This document shows positions 9,416 through 18,055 of a stretch of 64,000 nucleotides of DNA, one piece after another. The position numbers and the translations under genes are program-made. Under the pieces are notes generated by a model. The model was not told the origin of the DNA, searched no databases, and was given only the letters and a program-made list of their open reading frames with translations. The stretch comes from an uncultured Gammaproteobacteria bacterium (GTDB lineage Bacteria > Pseudomonadota > Gammaproteobacteria > Pseudomonadales > Pseudohongiellaceae), in contig CAJXRP010000008.1 of NCBI GenBank assembly GCA_913060495.1, positions 1-64,000 of the forward strand, read 5' to 3'. Position 1 is the stretch's first letter. Each line of letters opens with the position of its first letter.

Positions 9416-10294
9416 TTAGTCTTTCCACCAAGGATAGAAGGGCGGCATGTCACTGGAAGCCTTTTCAACATACTCTGGCTTTCTCTTTTCCAAGAATGCT
9501 TTCACACCTTCTTTTCCACTCTCCTGGCTCGCATAGAATATTGCCAAGGAGTCTATCTGGTGGGCCGCCAACGGATGATCTTGAGCTGCGTTACGATACA
9601 TCATCTGACGGGTCAGAGCGATAGACACGGGGCTGTGTTGTGCTATCCGCTTAGCGAGTTCGTAGGCTTTGTCTAGAAGTGATTCCTTAGGCTCTATTGA
9701 ATTGGCGAAGCCTCGTGATTTCAGTTCTTCTGCTGCGATTAGGTCGCCGCTATAAACCCATTCCAATGCTGTGCCCATATTGACGATCCTAGGGAGGAAC
9801 CAGCTGGAACATGCTTCGGGTGTAATGCCGATCTTATTAAACACGAAACCGACCCGTGCATTTTCGGAAACGAGCCGAATGTCCATAGCGCAGGTCATGG
9901 TTGCGCCGATACCTACGGCTGCGCCATGGATGGCGGCAATGACTGGTTTCTTGCAGTCGTAGATAGCTAGGGTAAGCCGGCCGCCTGTATCGCGAACGCC
10001 GGCGATGATTTCCGGCTCATTCAGCTTGGTCTGCATGTCGTTAAGGCTTGGTTGCAAGCTCTCGTTTAGACCAAATACATTGCCCTCGCTGCTAAGATCC
10101 ATGCCAGCGCAGAAAGCCTTGCCAGCTCCTGTGACCACGATGGCGCGAACTTCATCGTCCTCACTGGCACGATTAACCGCATCGATTAGCTCGTTAGCCA
10201 TTTCAACGGTGAAGGCGTTCATATGCTCGGGACGATTGAGCGTAATGGTTAGAATATTGTTTTCGATCTGATAGAGAATTGCATTATAGGCCAT
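9416..10294 (-). CDS. Enoyl-CoA hydratase/isomerase (crotonase) family, isomerase-like
   Basis: Crotonase-fold enzyme acting on acyl-CoA thioesters in the cytoplasm. Oxyanion-hole segments are visible in AFCAGMDLSSEG and AAIHGAAVGIGATMTCAMDIRL. At the active site the usual PEI glutamate is replaced (FVFNKIGITPEACSSWFLPR), while the later PEA glutamate remains. That single-acid arrangement is typical of delta3-delta2 enoyl-CoA isomerase-type members, so double-bond isomerisation is as likely as hydration. 292 residues, slightly long because of a C-terminal tail. It lies between the degenerate GGDEF gene (58 bp upstream) and DoxX (24 bp downstream), on the same strand as the CoA transferase. 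Confidence 0.88.
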   Translation of the reverse strand: MAYNAILYQIENNILTITLNRPEHMNAFTVEMANELIDAVNRASEDDEVRAIVVTGAGKAFCAGMDLSSEGNVFGLNESLQPSLNDMQTKLNEPEIIAGVRDTGGRLTLAIYDCKKPVIAAIHGAAVGIGATMTCAMDIRLVSENARVGFVFNKIGITPEACSSWFLPRIVNMGTALEWVYSGDLIAAEELKSRGFANSIEPKESLLDKAYELAKRIAQHSPVSIALTRQMMYRNAAQDHPLAAHQIDSLAIFYASQESGKEGVKAFLEKRKPEYVEKASSDMPPFYPWWKD

Positions 10295-10352
10295 TGCGGG
10301 GTTCCAACAGGCAGCGATTGGGTGGTGGTCTATATTACATTGAAGTTATGGC

Positions 10353-11513
10353 TTATGCAGGAGTCAGTTGCTCTTGTTTGATTCTAAGGAGATCAACCTC
10401 TCCTTCTTGAAGCATTTGTTGCAGGTGCAGATCTTCCTCTCGTCTGGTGACCGTGGTGATCAAAATATCTGCTTTTATTGAGTTGCCGCGATAGACGTAT
10501 TCTTCGCCAACTACAGCGTCCTGTATCTTCTTGATGACTACTTTGGAGCCTGCCTCATCAACGCCGGGCAGAAGCATTCTGAATTGTTTGTAGCTGGATC
10601 GAGCTAACACGTCTTCATTGCGCCTTCTATCGGTGGCCATCTGTGCGAAATGGCGCAGCATCGCATTGCCCACCTTGGTGCCGTGTTGTTTAACGATGTC
10701 ATCGAGATTAGTCAGTTCAATGGTTAGCATAGATACCGGCTTCGTATAACGCAGTGCCACGCCGAGTACCCGGTTGCTGACCTCTATAAAGGTGCGCGCA
10801 TTTAGTATCGTAGTTATTGGGTCGAAGATAGTATCTTCTTGAAACTCAACCTTGAGCTCTTCCATTGTCATGATGATGACTCCGAATGCAAATATCACTA
10901 CATTGACAATTGCACCAAGAAGCAAAATCGTTGTTGCCTCTTCGGGTGAGTTTACCGGTTGCTCGCCACGAAAAATCATTAGGACAAACTCGCTGATCGC
11001 TGTGAAGACGGAGAGCGTGAGAAGCAAATAGGCGCCGAAGTTGGCGTTTAGAGTCATGACTGGTCTTAGCGTCCTCTCTATCTTGACCCCGTTTGCCAAG
11101 ACGTAAACGATGCTGACTGAAAAGATGATCATCATTATCGAAAACAGGCGAATGCGCCAAAGTGTCGATTCATCAATGAAGGTGTAGTAGTAAATTCCTG
11201 CAAGCGTGACTAGAAGCCAGACTGAACAGAGCAGTGGCAGTCTTGTAGTTTCCTGATTCCAAAAATGCGCTAGACCTGAAAGAACCAGAACTTGGCCGCC
11301 CAGCACCAGCGTGTTGGCAAGTGCTATGGATAGTATTGGTGGAAGCGTGTTCTGCAGAGAGACTAGTAAAATGCCGACACAGGTTGCTGTGAAGCCCATT
11401 GTTATCCTGAGCAAGCCGGGAATCTGCTTGTTACTAGCCCAGTTGGCGAGTAGGGCCAAGGCTGTAACCAGTGAAACTATCGCCATTGCAATTGCTAGGT
11501 TTTGATTGTCCAT
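10353..11513 (-). CDS. Membrane protein with degenerate GGDEF domain
   Basis: About seven transmembrane helices fill residues 5-215, followed by a domain aligning with diguanylate cyclases (FDPITTILNARTFIEVSNRV, then SMLTIELTNLDDI). The active-site loop that should read GGDEF is S-Y-K-Q-F at residues 307-311, after a conserved Arg (R305), so the metal- and GTP-binding acids are lost. LTNLDDI replaces the usual DxDxFKxxND metal motif. It should therefore be catalytically dead and might act as a sensor or scaffold. It sits 13 bp after the CoA transferase and 58 bp before the crotonase, inside a likely beta-oxidation operon. No EAL domain is present. Confidence 0.85.
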   Translation of the reverse strand: MDNQNLAIAMAIVSLVTALALLANWASNKQIPGLLRITMGFTATCVGILLVSLQNTLPPILSIALANTLVLGGQVLVLSGLAHFWNQETTRLPLLCSVWLLVTLAGIYYYTFIDESTLWRIRLFSIMMIIFSVSIVYVLANGVKIERTLRPVMTLNANFGAYLLLTLSVFTAISEFVLMIFRGEQPVNSPEEATTILLLGAIVNVVIFAFGVIIMTMEELKVEFQEDTIFDPITTILNARTFIEVSNRVLGVALRYTKPVSMLTIELTNLDDIVKQHGTKVGNAMLRHFAQMATDRRRNEDVLARSSYKQFRMLLPGVDEAGSKVVIKKIQDAVVGEEYVYRGNSIKADILITTVTRREEDLHLQQMLQEGEVDLLRIKQEQLTPA

Positions 11514-11526
11514 TTACATATTCTTT

Positions 11527-12654
11527 CTAGATGGCCTTCGCTGTTCGTAGTTGCTCAATTTCTTTGTCGCTGTATCCCCAGTCTGCCAAGATTTCCTCGG
11601 TATGTTCACCGACCATGGCAGCGGACGATTTGATCTCAGACTGCGTACGGCTGAATCGTGGTGCAGGTGCGGGTTGAGTTACGCCTTCGAATTCAACATA
11701 GGTATCTCTGGCAACATTGTGTGGGTGACTTGGCGCCTCGCCTAGATCAAGAATTGGAGCGAAGCAGATGTCTGTCCCTTCCATCAAGTCGGTCCATTCG
11801 GATCGTGTCTTTGTAATGAATAGCTTCTCGAGCTTTTCTCTAAGTAGCGGCCATGCGCTCTGATCCTGCTGCGCTAAAAATTCTTCGTCGTTGATCTCAC
11901 ACTTCTCTAGAAGAAGTGCATAGAATTGCGGTTCGATGGAGCCTATGGATATATATTTTCCGTCGCTGCATTCATAACTACCGTAATAGTGGGCTCCGCC
12001 ATCCAATTTGTTGGCCTGCCTATCGGTCGTCCACATATTCATTTCCATCAGACCAAAGAAAGGGCTTAACAGGCTCGCAGTGCCATCGGTCATGGCGGCA
12101 TCAATGACCTGCCCGTGTCCTGAGTTGGTTCTCTCATGGAGTGCGGCAAGTATGCCTGTCAGTAAGTACATGGCGCCGCCGCCGAAGTCACCTACTAGGT
12201 TAAGTGGCGGTGAGGGGGGTCTATCAGAATAACCCATTGCCCCTAGTGCTCCTGCTATGGATATATAGTTTATATCGTGTCCGGCAGCTTGAGCTAAAGG
12301 TCCGGTCTGTCCCCAACCTGTCATGCGGCCGAAAATGAGTTTTGGATTGCGTTCGAGGCAGACATCCGGTCCTAGGCCTAGGCGTTCCATTACGCCGGGC
12401 CTGAATCCTTCGATGAGCGCATCCGCCTCTTCTATTAATCGAAGAACAGCCTCAACAGCGGCTGGATTCTTAAGGTCGAGTGCAATTGAGCGGCGCCCTC
12501 GATTTAGTACGTTAGCTCTGTGACCCGCGCCTTTCTGATTCAGTCTGTCTATGCGAATTACTTCAGCACCCATGTCAGCCAACATCATGGCGCAGAAGGG
12601 TCCTGGACCAATTCCAGCCATCTCTAGCACCTTCAATCCTTGTAGCGGGCCCAT
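11527..12654 (-). CDS. CaiB/BaiF family CoA transferase, alpha-methylacyl-CoA racemase-like
   Basis: A 375-residue family III CoA-transferase. The start [20 protein letters not shown], the segment [12 protein letters not shown] and [21 protein letters not shown] are close to alpha-methylacyl-CoA racemases (AMACR). The pair [16 protein letters not shown] and [21 protein letters not shown] also fits AMACR, where His and Asp are catalytic. Racemases of this group interconvert 2R- and 2S-methylacyl-CoA so that branched chains can be oxidised. It is the first gene of a minus-strand run (GGDEF-like protein, crotonase, DoxX) and is divergent from an HSD10-like SDR, thiolase and acyl-CoA dehydrogenase, which supports a branched acyl-CoA role. 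Confidence 0.88.
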   Translation of the reverse strand: MGPLQGLKVLEMAGIGPGPFCAMMLADMGAEVIRIDRLNQKGAGHRANVLNRGRRSIALDLKNPAAVEAVLRLIEEADALIEGFRPGVMERLGLGPDVCLERNPKLIFGRMTGWGQTGPLAQAAGHDINYISIAGALGAMGYSDRPPSPPLNLVGDFGGGAMYLLTGILAALHERTNSGHGQVIDAAMTDGTASLLSPFFGLMEMNMWTTDRQANKLDGGAHYYGSYECSDGKYISIGSIEPQFYALLLEKCEINDEEFLAQQDQSAWPLLREKLEKLFITKTRSEWTDLMEGTDICFAPILDLGEAPSHPHNVARDTYVEFEGVTQPAPAPRFSRTQSEIKSSAAMVGEHTEEILADWGYSDKEIEQLRTAKAI

Positions 12655-12848
12655 TTTGATTCCTGTTGTTAAATGCGAGTCCTACGAATCATAGGGGATT
12701 GCGCAGAGAAAATAAAACTAATGAAGGAAAACTCTCGTAAATTCAAGCTGTAAATGCAGTTTTATTAGCTGTTTCACTTTTGCAATGGATACATTATCCT
12801 TTTGCGTCCCTCATTAATGAAAGCTAAGAGCTCAGGGCGCCAGCAATT

Positions 12849-13619
12849 ATGGAATTAGAGAATAAGACAGCATTTATAACCGGTGGAGCGTCAGGGCTAG
12901 GACTGGCAACCGCACAAAAATTCATAGCTTCTGGCGTGAAGGTCATGTTGTTCGATCTTAACGAGGAAATGCTGCAGAAGGCAGCTGCCGAGCTGGGTGA
13001 GAACGCCACTTATTACGCAGGCGATGTTGCGGACGAGGTGGCGGTGGCGGCAGCGCTCGAAAAGACCAAAGAGAAATTCGGGACAGTGCATATCAATGTA
13101 AACTCTGCAGGAATCGGTGGAGCTGCACGCACGGTAGGAAAAAATGGACCGATGCCATTGCAGAAATTCGAACATATCGTGCGAGTCAATTTGATAGGCA
13201 CCTTCAATGTGCTGCGTCTGTGCGCTGAGGTTATGCAAGTTAATGACCCGGTAACAGAAGATAATGAGCGTGGAGTTATTATTAATGTGGCTTCCATCGC
13301 GGCATTTGATGGCCAGACTGGTCAGGCGGGTTATGCTGCTTCTAAAGGTGGCATTGTGGCAATGACATTGCCGATAGCTCGAGACCTAGCGAAGCGAGGC
13401 ATTCGAGTCATGACAATTGCGCCAGGTGTATTCGAGACACCCTTGCTGGCATCGGCTCCGGACGAGGTGCGAGATCCGCTTATCGCTATCACGCAATTCC
13501 CGAAGCGTCTCGGCAATCCGGATGAGTTTGCGGACCAGGTGGCGCACATTGTGACTTGTGGCTATCTCAATGGGGAGACGATAAGGCTCGACTCAGGCAT
13601 TCGGATGCCCGCTCTTTAA
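12849..13619 (+). CDS. SDR oxidoreductase, 3-hydroxyacyl-CoA dehydrogenase type 2 (HSD10)-like
   Basis: A 256-residue classical short-chain dehydrogenase. The NAD-binding loop is TGGASGLG, the NAG-equivalent motif is NSAGIGG, and the catalytic Ser/Tyr/Lys are in NVASIAAFDGQTGQAGYAASK. The inserted segment ARTVGKNGPMPLQKF after the NAG motif and the ending APGVFETPLL are characteristic of the HSD17B10 group, which oxidises 2-methyl-3-hydroxybutyryl-CoA and related thioesters. It starts the plus-strand arm of the acyl-CoA island; the thiolase follows after 67 bp. The 194-bp divergent spacer contains a 10-bp palindrome (TCATTAATGA, 12811-12820), but no regulator gene lies nearby. Confidence 0.9.
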   Translation: MELENKTAFITGGASGLGLATAQKFIASGVKVMLFDLNEEMLQKAAAELGENATYYAGDVADEVAVAAALEKTKEKFGTVHINVNSAGIGGAARTVGKNGPMPLQKFEHIVRVNLIGTFNVLRLCAEVMQVNDPVTEDNERGVIINVASIAAFDGQTGQAGYAASKGGIVAMTLPIARDLAKRGIRVMTIAPGVFETPLLASAPDEVRDPLIAITQFPKRLGNPDEFADQVAHIVTCGYLNGETIRLDSGIRMPAL

Positions 13620-13686
13620 TAGAGATTCAATTAAGCGAAATTAAAATTTACCTAACTAATTCAATAATTGCCGGGGGGCATGAAGC

Positions 13687-14874
13687 ATGGCTGATGCATA
13701 TATAGTCGGAGCAGTACGAACTGCAACAGGAAAGAAAAAAGGCAGATTGAGTGCTATTCATCCAGTGGATTTGGGCGCAATCGTAGTCGATGAGCTGGTT
13801 GATAGAACGGGTATTCCCGTTGATGCTGTGGACGACGTGATATTCGGTGTCGTGATGCAGATCGGTTCACAGGCGAGCAATCTCGGGCGTAATGTTTCTA
13901 TGTCTTCCAAGCTCGACCTCGCCGTGCCGGGAACAACGGTAGATCGTCAGTGTGGCTCGTCGCTGCAGGCAATCCAGTTTGGCGCGCAGGCGGTCATGTC
14001 GGGCACTCAGGACGTTATCATCGCTGGCGGTGTAGAGGCGATGAGCACGGTTGAGATTGGCTCGAACATACGTGATGGTCTGGCGAATGGTCGAGGCGTG
14101 CCTAAGGGTGAGCGATTGGAGCTTCAGTATCCCGGCATTCAGTTTAGCCAGTTCGATGGTGCAGAAATGTTGGCCGAAAAATACGAGATTACTCGTGCCG
14201 ATCTCGATGCCTTCGGCTTGTTGAGTCATCAACGCGCGCAAGCGGCAACTGAACAGGGGCGCTTCAAGCAAGAGATCGTGCCGCTGAACATCAAATTGGA
14301 AGATGGCTCTGCGGACGTGCATTCAGTAGACGAGGGCATTCGTGGTGCAGCGACTTTAGAGGGCATGCAATCTTTAAATACACTTCGAGAAGGTGGAGTT
14401 ATAACCGCGGGTACTGCGAGTCAGATTAGCGATGGTTCGGCAGCGGTCATGATCGCGAACGAGGGTGCAGTAGCAAAATACAATTTGCCAGTGCGGGCTA
14501 AGATTCACTCGCTAGCGGTAGTCGGTTCAGATCCGGTGATCATGCTGGAAGGCCCTATCCCTGCGACCCAGAAGGTATTGGAGAAAGCAGGGCTTAGCAT
14601 AGATGATATCGATCTCTATGAAGTCAACGAGGCCTTTGGGTCTGTACCTCTTGCCTGGGCTAAGGCGGTGGGCGCCGATATAAATAAGCTAAATGTAAAT
14701 GGTGGCGCACAGGCGCTGGGGCATCCGCTAGGTGGTACCGGCGCGAAACTCATGACCACGTTAGTGCATGAGCTAGAGCGACAGGATAAGCGCTATGGCT
14801 TGATCGCTATTTGTGAGGGTGGTGGTACTGCAAACGCCATGATCATCGAACGTATGAATTCGGTTACAGCTTAA
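13687..14874 (+). CDS. Thiolase (acetyl-CoA C-acyltransferase)
   Basis: A 395-residue thiolase that cleaves 3-ketoacyl-CoA or condenses acetyl-CoA. The acyl-accepting cysteine is Cys89 in DRQCGSSLQAI. The histidine lies in GGAQALGHPLGGTGAKL and the second cysteine in CEGGGTANA, so all three catalytic positions are intact. NEAFGSVPLAWAK matches the usual NEAFA block. ATG 13687 is preceded by GGGGG at 13674-13678. It is flanked by the SDR (67 bp) and acyl-CoA dehydrogenase (11 bp) on the same strand and so probably finishes the same oxidation cycle. Confidence 0.94.
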   Translation: MADAYIVGAVRTATGKKKGRLSAIHPVDLGAIVVDELVDRTGIPVDAVDDVIFGVVMQIGSQASNLGRNVSMSSKLDLAVPGTTVDRQCGSSLQAIQFGAQAVMSGTQDVIIAGGVEAMSTVEIGSNIRDGLANGRGVPKGERLELQYPGIQFSQFDGAEMLAEKYEITRADLDAFGLLSHQRAQAATEQGRFKQEIVPLNIKLEDGSADVHSVDEGIRGAATLEGMQSLNTLREGGVITAGTASQISDGSAAVMIANEGAVAKYNLPVRAKIHSLAVVGSDPVIMLEGPIPATQKVLEKAGLSIDDIDLYEVNEAFGSVPLAWAKAVGADINKLNVNGGAQALGHPLGGTGAKLMTTLVHELERQDKRYGLIAICEGGGTANAMIIERMNSVTA

Positions 14875-14885
14875 GAGAAAACATC

Positions 14886-16046
14886 ATGAATGATTCTTAC
14901 GATTCTCCTTGGATGGATGAAGAGTTGCATATTATGCGCGACGCGGTCGCGAAATTTTTGCAGAAAGAATTTGTCCCGAAAATGGATAAGTGGGAGAAGC
15001 AGGGGTTTGTCGATCGAGATGCATGGCGAGTTGCCGGGCAGGCTGGTCTGCTCTGCGCCTCGATACCGGAAGAGTATGGTGGTGGAGGTGGTAACTTTAA
15101 ACATGAGATGGTGTTGGTCGAGGAGCTTAGTTACGCCAACATTACCGGATTCGGTAATGGCGTGCATTCTGGCATTGTTGCTCATTATATAAACTCTTAC
15201 GGTAGTGAAGAGCAAAAGAAGAAATGGTTGCCACTCATGGCGAGCGGAGAAATCGTCTCAGCTATTGCCATGACCGAACCGGGTACTGGTTCCGATCTTC
15301 AATCGATTGCGACTACGGCCATCCTGCAGGGTGACGAATACGTCCTGAACGGTCAGAAGACCTTCCTAACCAATGGTATAACCGCAAACCTTATCTGTGT
15401 AGTTGCGAAGACCGACCCCTCAGAGGGGGGCAAGGGTATTTCGCTGATCATGGTAGAAACAGATTTGGTTGAAGGCGAGGGTGGTTTTAGCCGCGGAAGA
15501 AACCTAGAGAAGCTCGGCATGAAGGCGCAGGATACCGCTGAGATATTCTTCGATGATGTGAGAGTCTCCAAGGAAAATTTGTTAGGCTCGTCGGAGGGGC
15601 AGGGTTTCGTGCAGTTGATGCAGCAGCTGCCGCAAGAAAGACTGATTATTGCAGCCGGCGCCTGTGCGTCGATTGAGAAAGCGCTGAAGATAACGAGCGA
15701 ATACGTGAAAGAGCGTAAAGCATTCGGAAAACGTATCCTCGATTTTCAGAACACACAATTCAAATTGGCTGAGCGCTACACCGAGGCTCGGTTAGCTCGA
15801 GTGTTTGTCGATGACTGCGCAATGAAACTTGCCGATGGAAAGCTTGATGAGTCGACAGCTGCCATGGCGAAGTGGTGGACGACGCAGAAGCAGTGCGAAA
15901 TAGTAGATGAGTGTCTGCAGTTCTTCGGCGGCTATGGATTCATGATGGAGTACCCAATAGCCAAGATGTATGCGGATAGTCGAATACAGAAGATTTACGG
16001 TGGCAGCAACGAAATCATGAAGTTGCTTATAGCGAGAGAGATTTAG
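14886..16046 (+). CDS. Acyl-CoA dehydrogenase
   Basis: A 386-residue FAD enzyme that introduces the alpha-beta double bond into acyl-CoA. Signatures include IPEEYGGGGGNFKHEMVLVEE, AIAMTEPGTGSDLQSI (flavin and substrate binding), NGQKTFLTNG, RKAFGKRILDFQNTQFKLAE and the C-terminal IYGGSNEIMKLLIAREI. The order of N-terminal helical, beta and C-terminal helical domains is complete. It starts 11 bp after the thiolase and is the last gene of the plus-strand arm. Chain-length preference cannot be read, but the neighbouring racemase and HSD10-like SDR suggest methyl-branched substrates. Confidence 0.93.
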   Translation: MNDSYDSPWMDEELHIMRDAVAKFLQKEFVPKMDKWEKQGFVDRDAWRVAGQAGLLCASIPEEYGGGGGNFKHEMVLVEELSYANITGFGNGVHSGIVAHYINSYGSEEQKKKWLPLMASGEIVSAIAMTEPGTGSDLQSIATTAILQGDEYVLNGQKTFLTNGITANLICVVAKTDPSEGGKGISLIMVETDLVEGEGGFSRGRNLEKLGMKAQDTAEIFFDDVRVSKENLLGSSEGQGFVQLMQQLPQERLIIAAGACASIEKALKITSEYVKERKAFGKRILDFQNTQFKLAERYTEARLARVFVDDCAMKLADGKLDESTAAMAKWWTTQKQCEIVDECLQFFGGYGFMMEYPIAKMYADSRIQKIYGGSNEIMKLLIAREI

Positions 16047-16063
16047 GCTGCTTGTAGGGGTTC

Positions 16064-16639
16064 TTAATTGTTTTTCACGCAGCGAAATTCATACAGGCCG
16101 GAGACATTGTTGTCTTGGTCCTTAGCAATGATGTATTCAGATTGAACTGTTGTAGGTAAATCTTTGTCTAGCCAATTGCAATAGGCTAGAGCGTCTCTAA
16201 AGCTCACCTTTAGATTGTCTTGGCCTGCGAAGGTGTGGTTTATGGCTAGGCTATCTGTTGGCTTATGCCAGTTTGTATTGTCATCTTGAACTTGCCACTT
16301 TCCGCTGCTAACGCTCACGGCTAATTCTTCATGTTGGTTTGTAAGAACTGCCTGACGACGTGGAATAATTTCTTGTGACTCGTAACTGCTAGAGTCCAAA
16401 AATTTAGCGAAGTCGGCGTTGTTGACTTTGTGTTTATCGATCCAGAAATCGTTTGCTTCATTCAGCAACTCGGGCTGCTCATCCGCTTGTGTAATTTCAG
16501 CATTGCTTGGAGAGCCGTAGGGTTCGATAAGTACCATGCTTTCGAATCCGGGTTCCAATTCAACAAAGATGAAATTATCGAGTACTGTGATTGAGGCTAG
16601 AAGTGCGACTGCGCTCATTAGTTGTTTTGTGTTCGTCAT
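16064..16639 (-). CDS. Shortened FGE/SUMF1-like exported protein lacking the catalytic core
   Basis: A 191-residue protein with an N-terminal hydrophobic signal or anchor (MTNTKQLMSAVALLASITVL). WIDKHKVNNADFAKFLDSSSY matches the opening block of formylglycine-generating-enzyme (SUMF1) domains. KVSFRDALAYCNWLDKDLPTTVQSEYIIAK matches the block with AYCxWxGxRLPTExEWE, and the C-terminus EFRCVK matches the terminal GFRCV strand. The stretch of about 100 residues that should lie between the last two blocks, holding the active-site cysteines, is absent with the frame intact. It therefore cannot be a normal sulfatase activator. It may bind a partner or ligand, as some FGE-fold proteins do. A 19-bp palindrome lies 34 bp upstream. 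Confidence 0.72.
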   Translation of the reverse strand: MTNTKQLMSAVALLASITVLDNFIFVELEPGFESMVLIEPYGSPSNAEITQADEQPELLNEANDFWIDKHKVNNADFAKFLDSSSYESQEIIPRRQAVLTNQHEELAVSVSSGKWQVQDDNTNWHKPTDSLAINHTFAGQDNLKVSFRDALAYCNWLDKDLPTTVQSEYIIAKDQDNNVSGLYEFRCVKNN

Positions 16640-16974
16640 TGCTACTGCTTCAATCCTTCACTGCTACTTCTGCTGCACCAATTTGGTGCAGAAATGCACG
16701 TTTTGATACGAATATTCCCTTTTATAACAGATTTATACTCGAGTTACACCGAACCTAGTTCACTATTTTAGAATCATTTGCAGTTAATTTCCCTGTAGCT
16801 GGCGATTTGAGGATAGGTGCATCTATTGGAGCAATTCCGGTAATTTGCGGTGGGTTGTAGGATGTTGCTTGCTAGGACGTTAGAAACAGTGGGTGGATAG
16901 ATGGCATAATCTCTAGGCGTGCTAGAGTCTATGTAATCATAGGGTCTTAGAGCCACCTACCTAGGAGCATTTCA
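16640..16974. other. 335-bp divergent intergenic region
   Basis: This spacer separates the FGE-like gene (minus) from the second unknown-family gene (plus). It holds the 19-bp palindrome at 16673-16691 and, at its right end, a good ribosome site (AGGAG) for the GTG start at 16975. A 60-codon minus-strand frame within it has no support. I see no convincing sigma-70 promoter. Confidence 0.6.
16673..16691. promoter_or_regulatory. 19-bp perfect inverted repeat, candidate operator
   Basis: CTGCACCAATTTGGTGCAG has 9-bp arms that are exact reverse complements around a single central T. It is 34 bp upstream of the FGE-like start codon, a place where a dimeric repressor or activator would bind. No T-run follows on either strand, so a terminator is unlikely. 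No regulator gene is adjacent. Confidence 0.5.
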
Positions 16975-18036
16975 GTGAAAGTTAAAAATTATTCTCTTCT
17001 TCAGTCCTTAGGACTAACTCGGGCGAGCATCTTTGTCGGTGCCGTATTCGTTGCCATTTCTAGCAGTAGTTTCGCTGCAGAAGCAGGCTATATTAAGCCG
17101 CTCACAGAATTTGGTGTGCCGGACTTTCAGGGGACTTGGTCTCTCGCAACTCAGACCAATTTGGAAAGAGCAGAACGATTCGAAGGCAAGCTGGCAATCT
17201 CCGAGGAAGAGGCTATCTTGATCGAAACGAGAGTGCGGGAACGCATGGAGGCGAGCAATCAGCCTAGCGATCCGAATCGTGAAGCACCTTCGTCGGGGCG
17301 AAATGTTGGTGGCTACAATACCTTCTGGATGGATCCAGGAGAGCGTCTGGCGGTCGTTAATGGAGAGGTTCGTACCTCAGTCATAGTAGAGCCGGAAGAC
17401 GGTCAGCTTCCCTATAGCGAACAGGGCCGAAGTAATTTTGCGCAGGCGATGCAGCAGAGGCAATCCTACGATGGTCCCGAAGTCAGACCTTTAGGAGAGC
17501 GCTGCATGGTAGGTTTCGGATCGTCCGGTGGTCCGCCAAAACTACCGGTTCTCTATAATAACCTAACACAGATAATTCAAACTGAATCTCACGTCGTCCT
17601 GTTAGCGGAGATGAATCATGATGCGCGAATCGTACGCATGAATTCCGAACATCAGGATCCGCCACTCTATCCTTGGCTAGGTGATTCGATTGGTTACTAC
17701 GAGGAAGATTCTCTCGTTGTCGAGACAACGAATTTTCATGCCCAGCAGGGTATGCGTTCTTCGCTGGAACATCGCTTCTACGGTTCTCAGCAGATGAAGG
17801 TTACCGAGCGTTTCACACGCACATCAGATGACACGATTTTGTATCAGTTTACCGTTGAGGATCCAGCGAACTACAGCCAGCCATGGAGCGGTGAGCTACC
17901 AATGAATGCGAATGGCGAGCGCCTTTTTGAATACGCCTGTCATGAAGGAAATTATGCGCTGCCTGGAATTCTGGCGGGGGCCAGGAGAGCAGATACCGAA
18001 GGTATCGACTACGCTCCTACCGACCCGGGCCAGTAA
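16975..18036 (+). CDS. Secreted protein of unknown function, FGVPDxQGxW family (copy 2)
   Basis: A GTG start with AGGAG eight bases upstream gives 353 residues. The N-terminus is a signal peptide (about residues 15-35, cleaved near SSFA-AEAG). The body shares every block of the 3937-4926 protein: FGVPDFQGTW, NVGGYNTFWMDPG, RTSVIVEPEDG, a cysteine in GERCMVGF, LYNNLTQIIQ, HVVLLAEMNHDARIVRM, WLGDSIGYYEEDSLVVET and YACHEGNYALPGILAGARR. The two copies are clearly paralogous but far from identical, so the duplication is old. Function is unknown; it acts outside the cytoplasm. It is convergent with the acyl-CoA ligase gene, 19 bp away. Confidence 0.85.
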   Translation: MKVKNYSLLQSLGLTRASIFVGAVFVAISSSSFAAEAGYIKPLTEFGVPDFQGTWSLATQTNLERAERFEGKLAISEEEAILIETRVRERMEASNQPSDPNREAPSSGRNVGGYNTFWMDPGERLAVVNGEVRTSVIVEPEDGQLPYSEQGRSNFAQAMQQRQSYDGPEVRPLGERCMVGFGSSGGPPKLPVLYNNLTQIIQTESHVVLLAEMNHDARIVRMNSEHQDPPLYPWLGDSIGYYEEDSLVVETTNFHAQQGMRSSLEHRFYGSQQMKVTERFTRTSDDTILYQFTVEDPANYSQPWSGELPMNANGERLFEYACHEGNYALPGILAGARRADTEGIDYAPTDPGQ

Positions 18037-18055
18037 TTTTTTAGAGATTCTCTAG

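Noticed and set aside
13867..14322. 151-codon minus-strand frame opposite the thiolase gene
   Set aside because: It lies entirely within a gene with all catalytic residues intact and encodes no recognisable domain.
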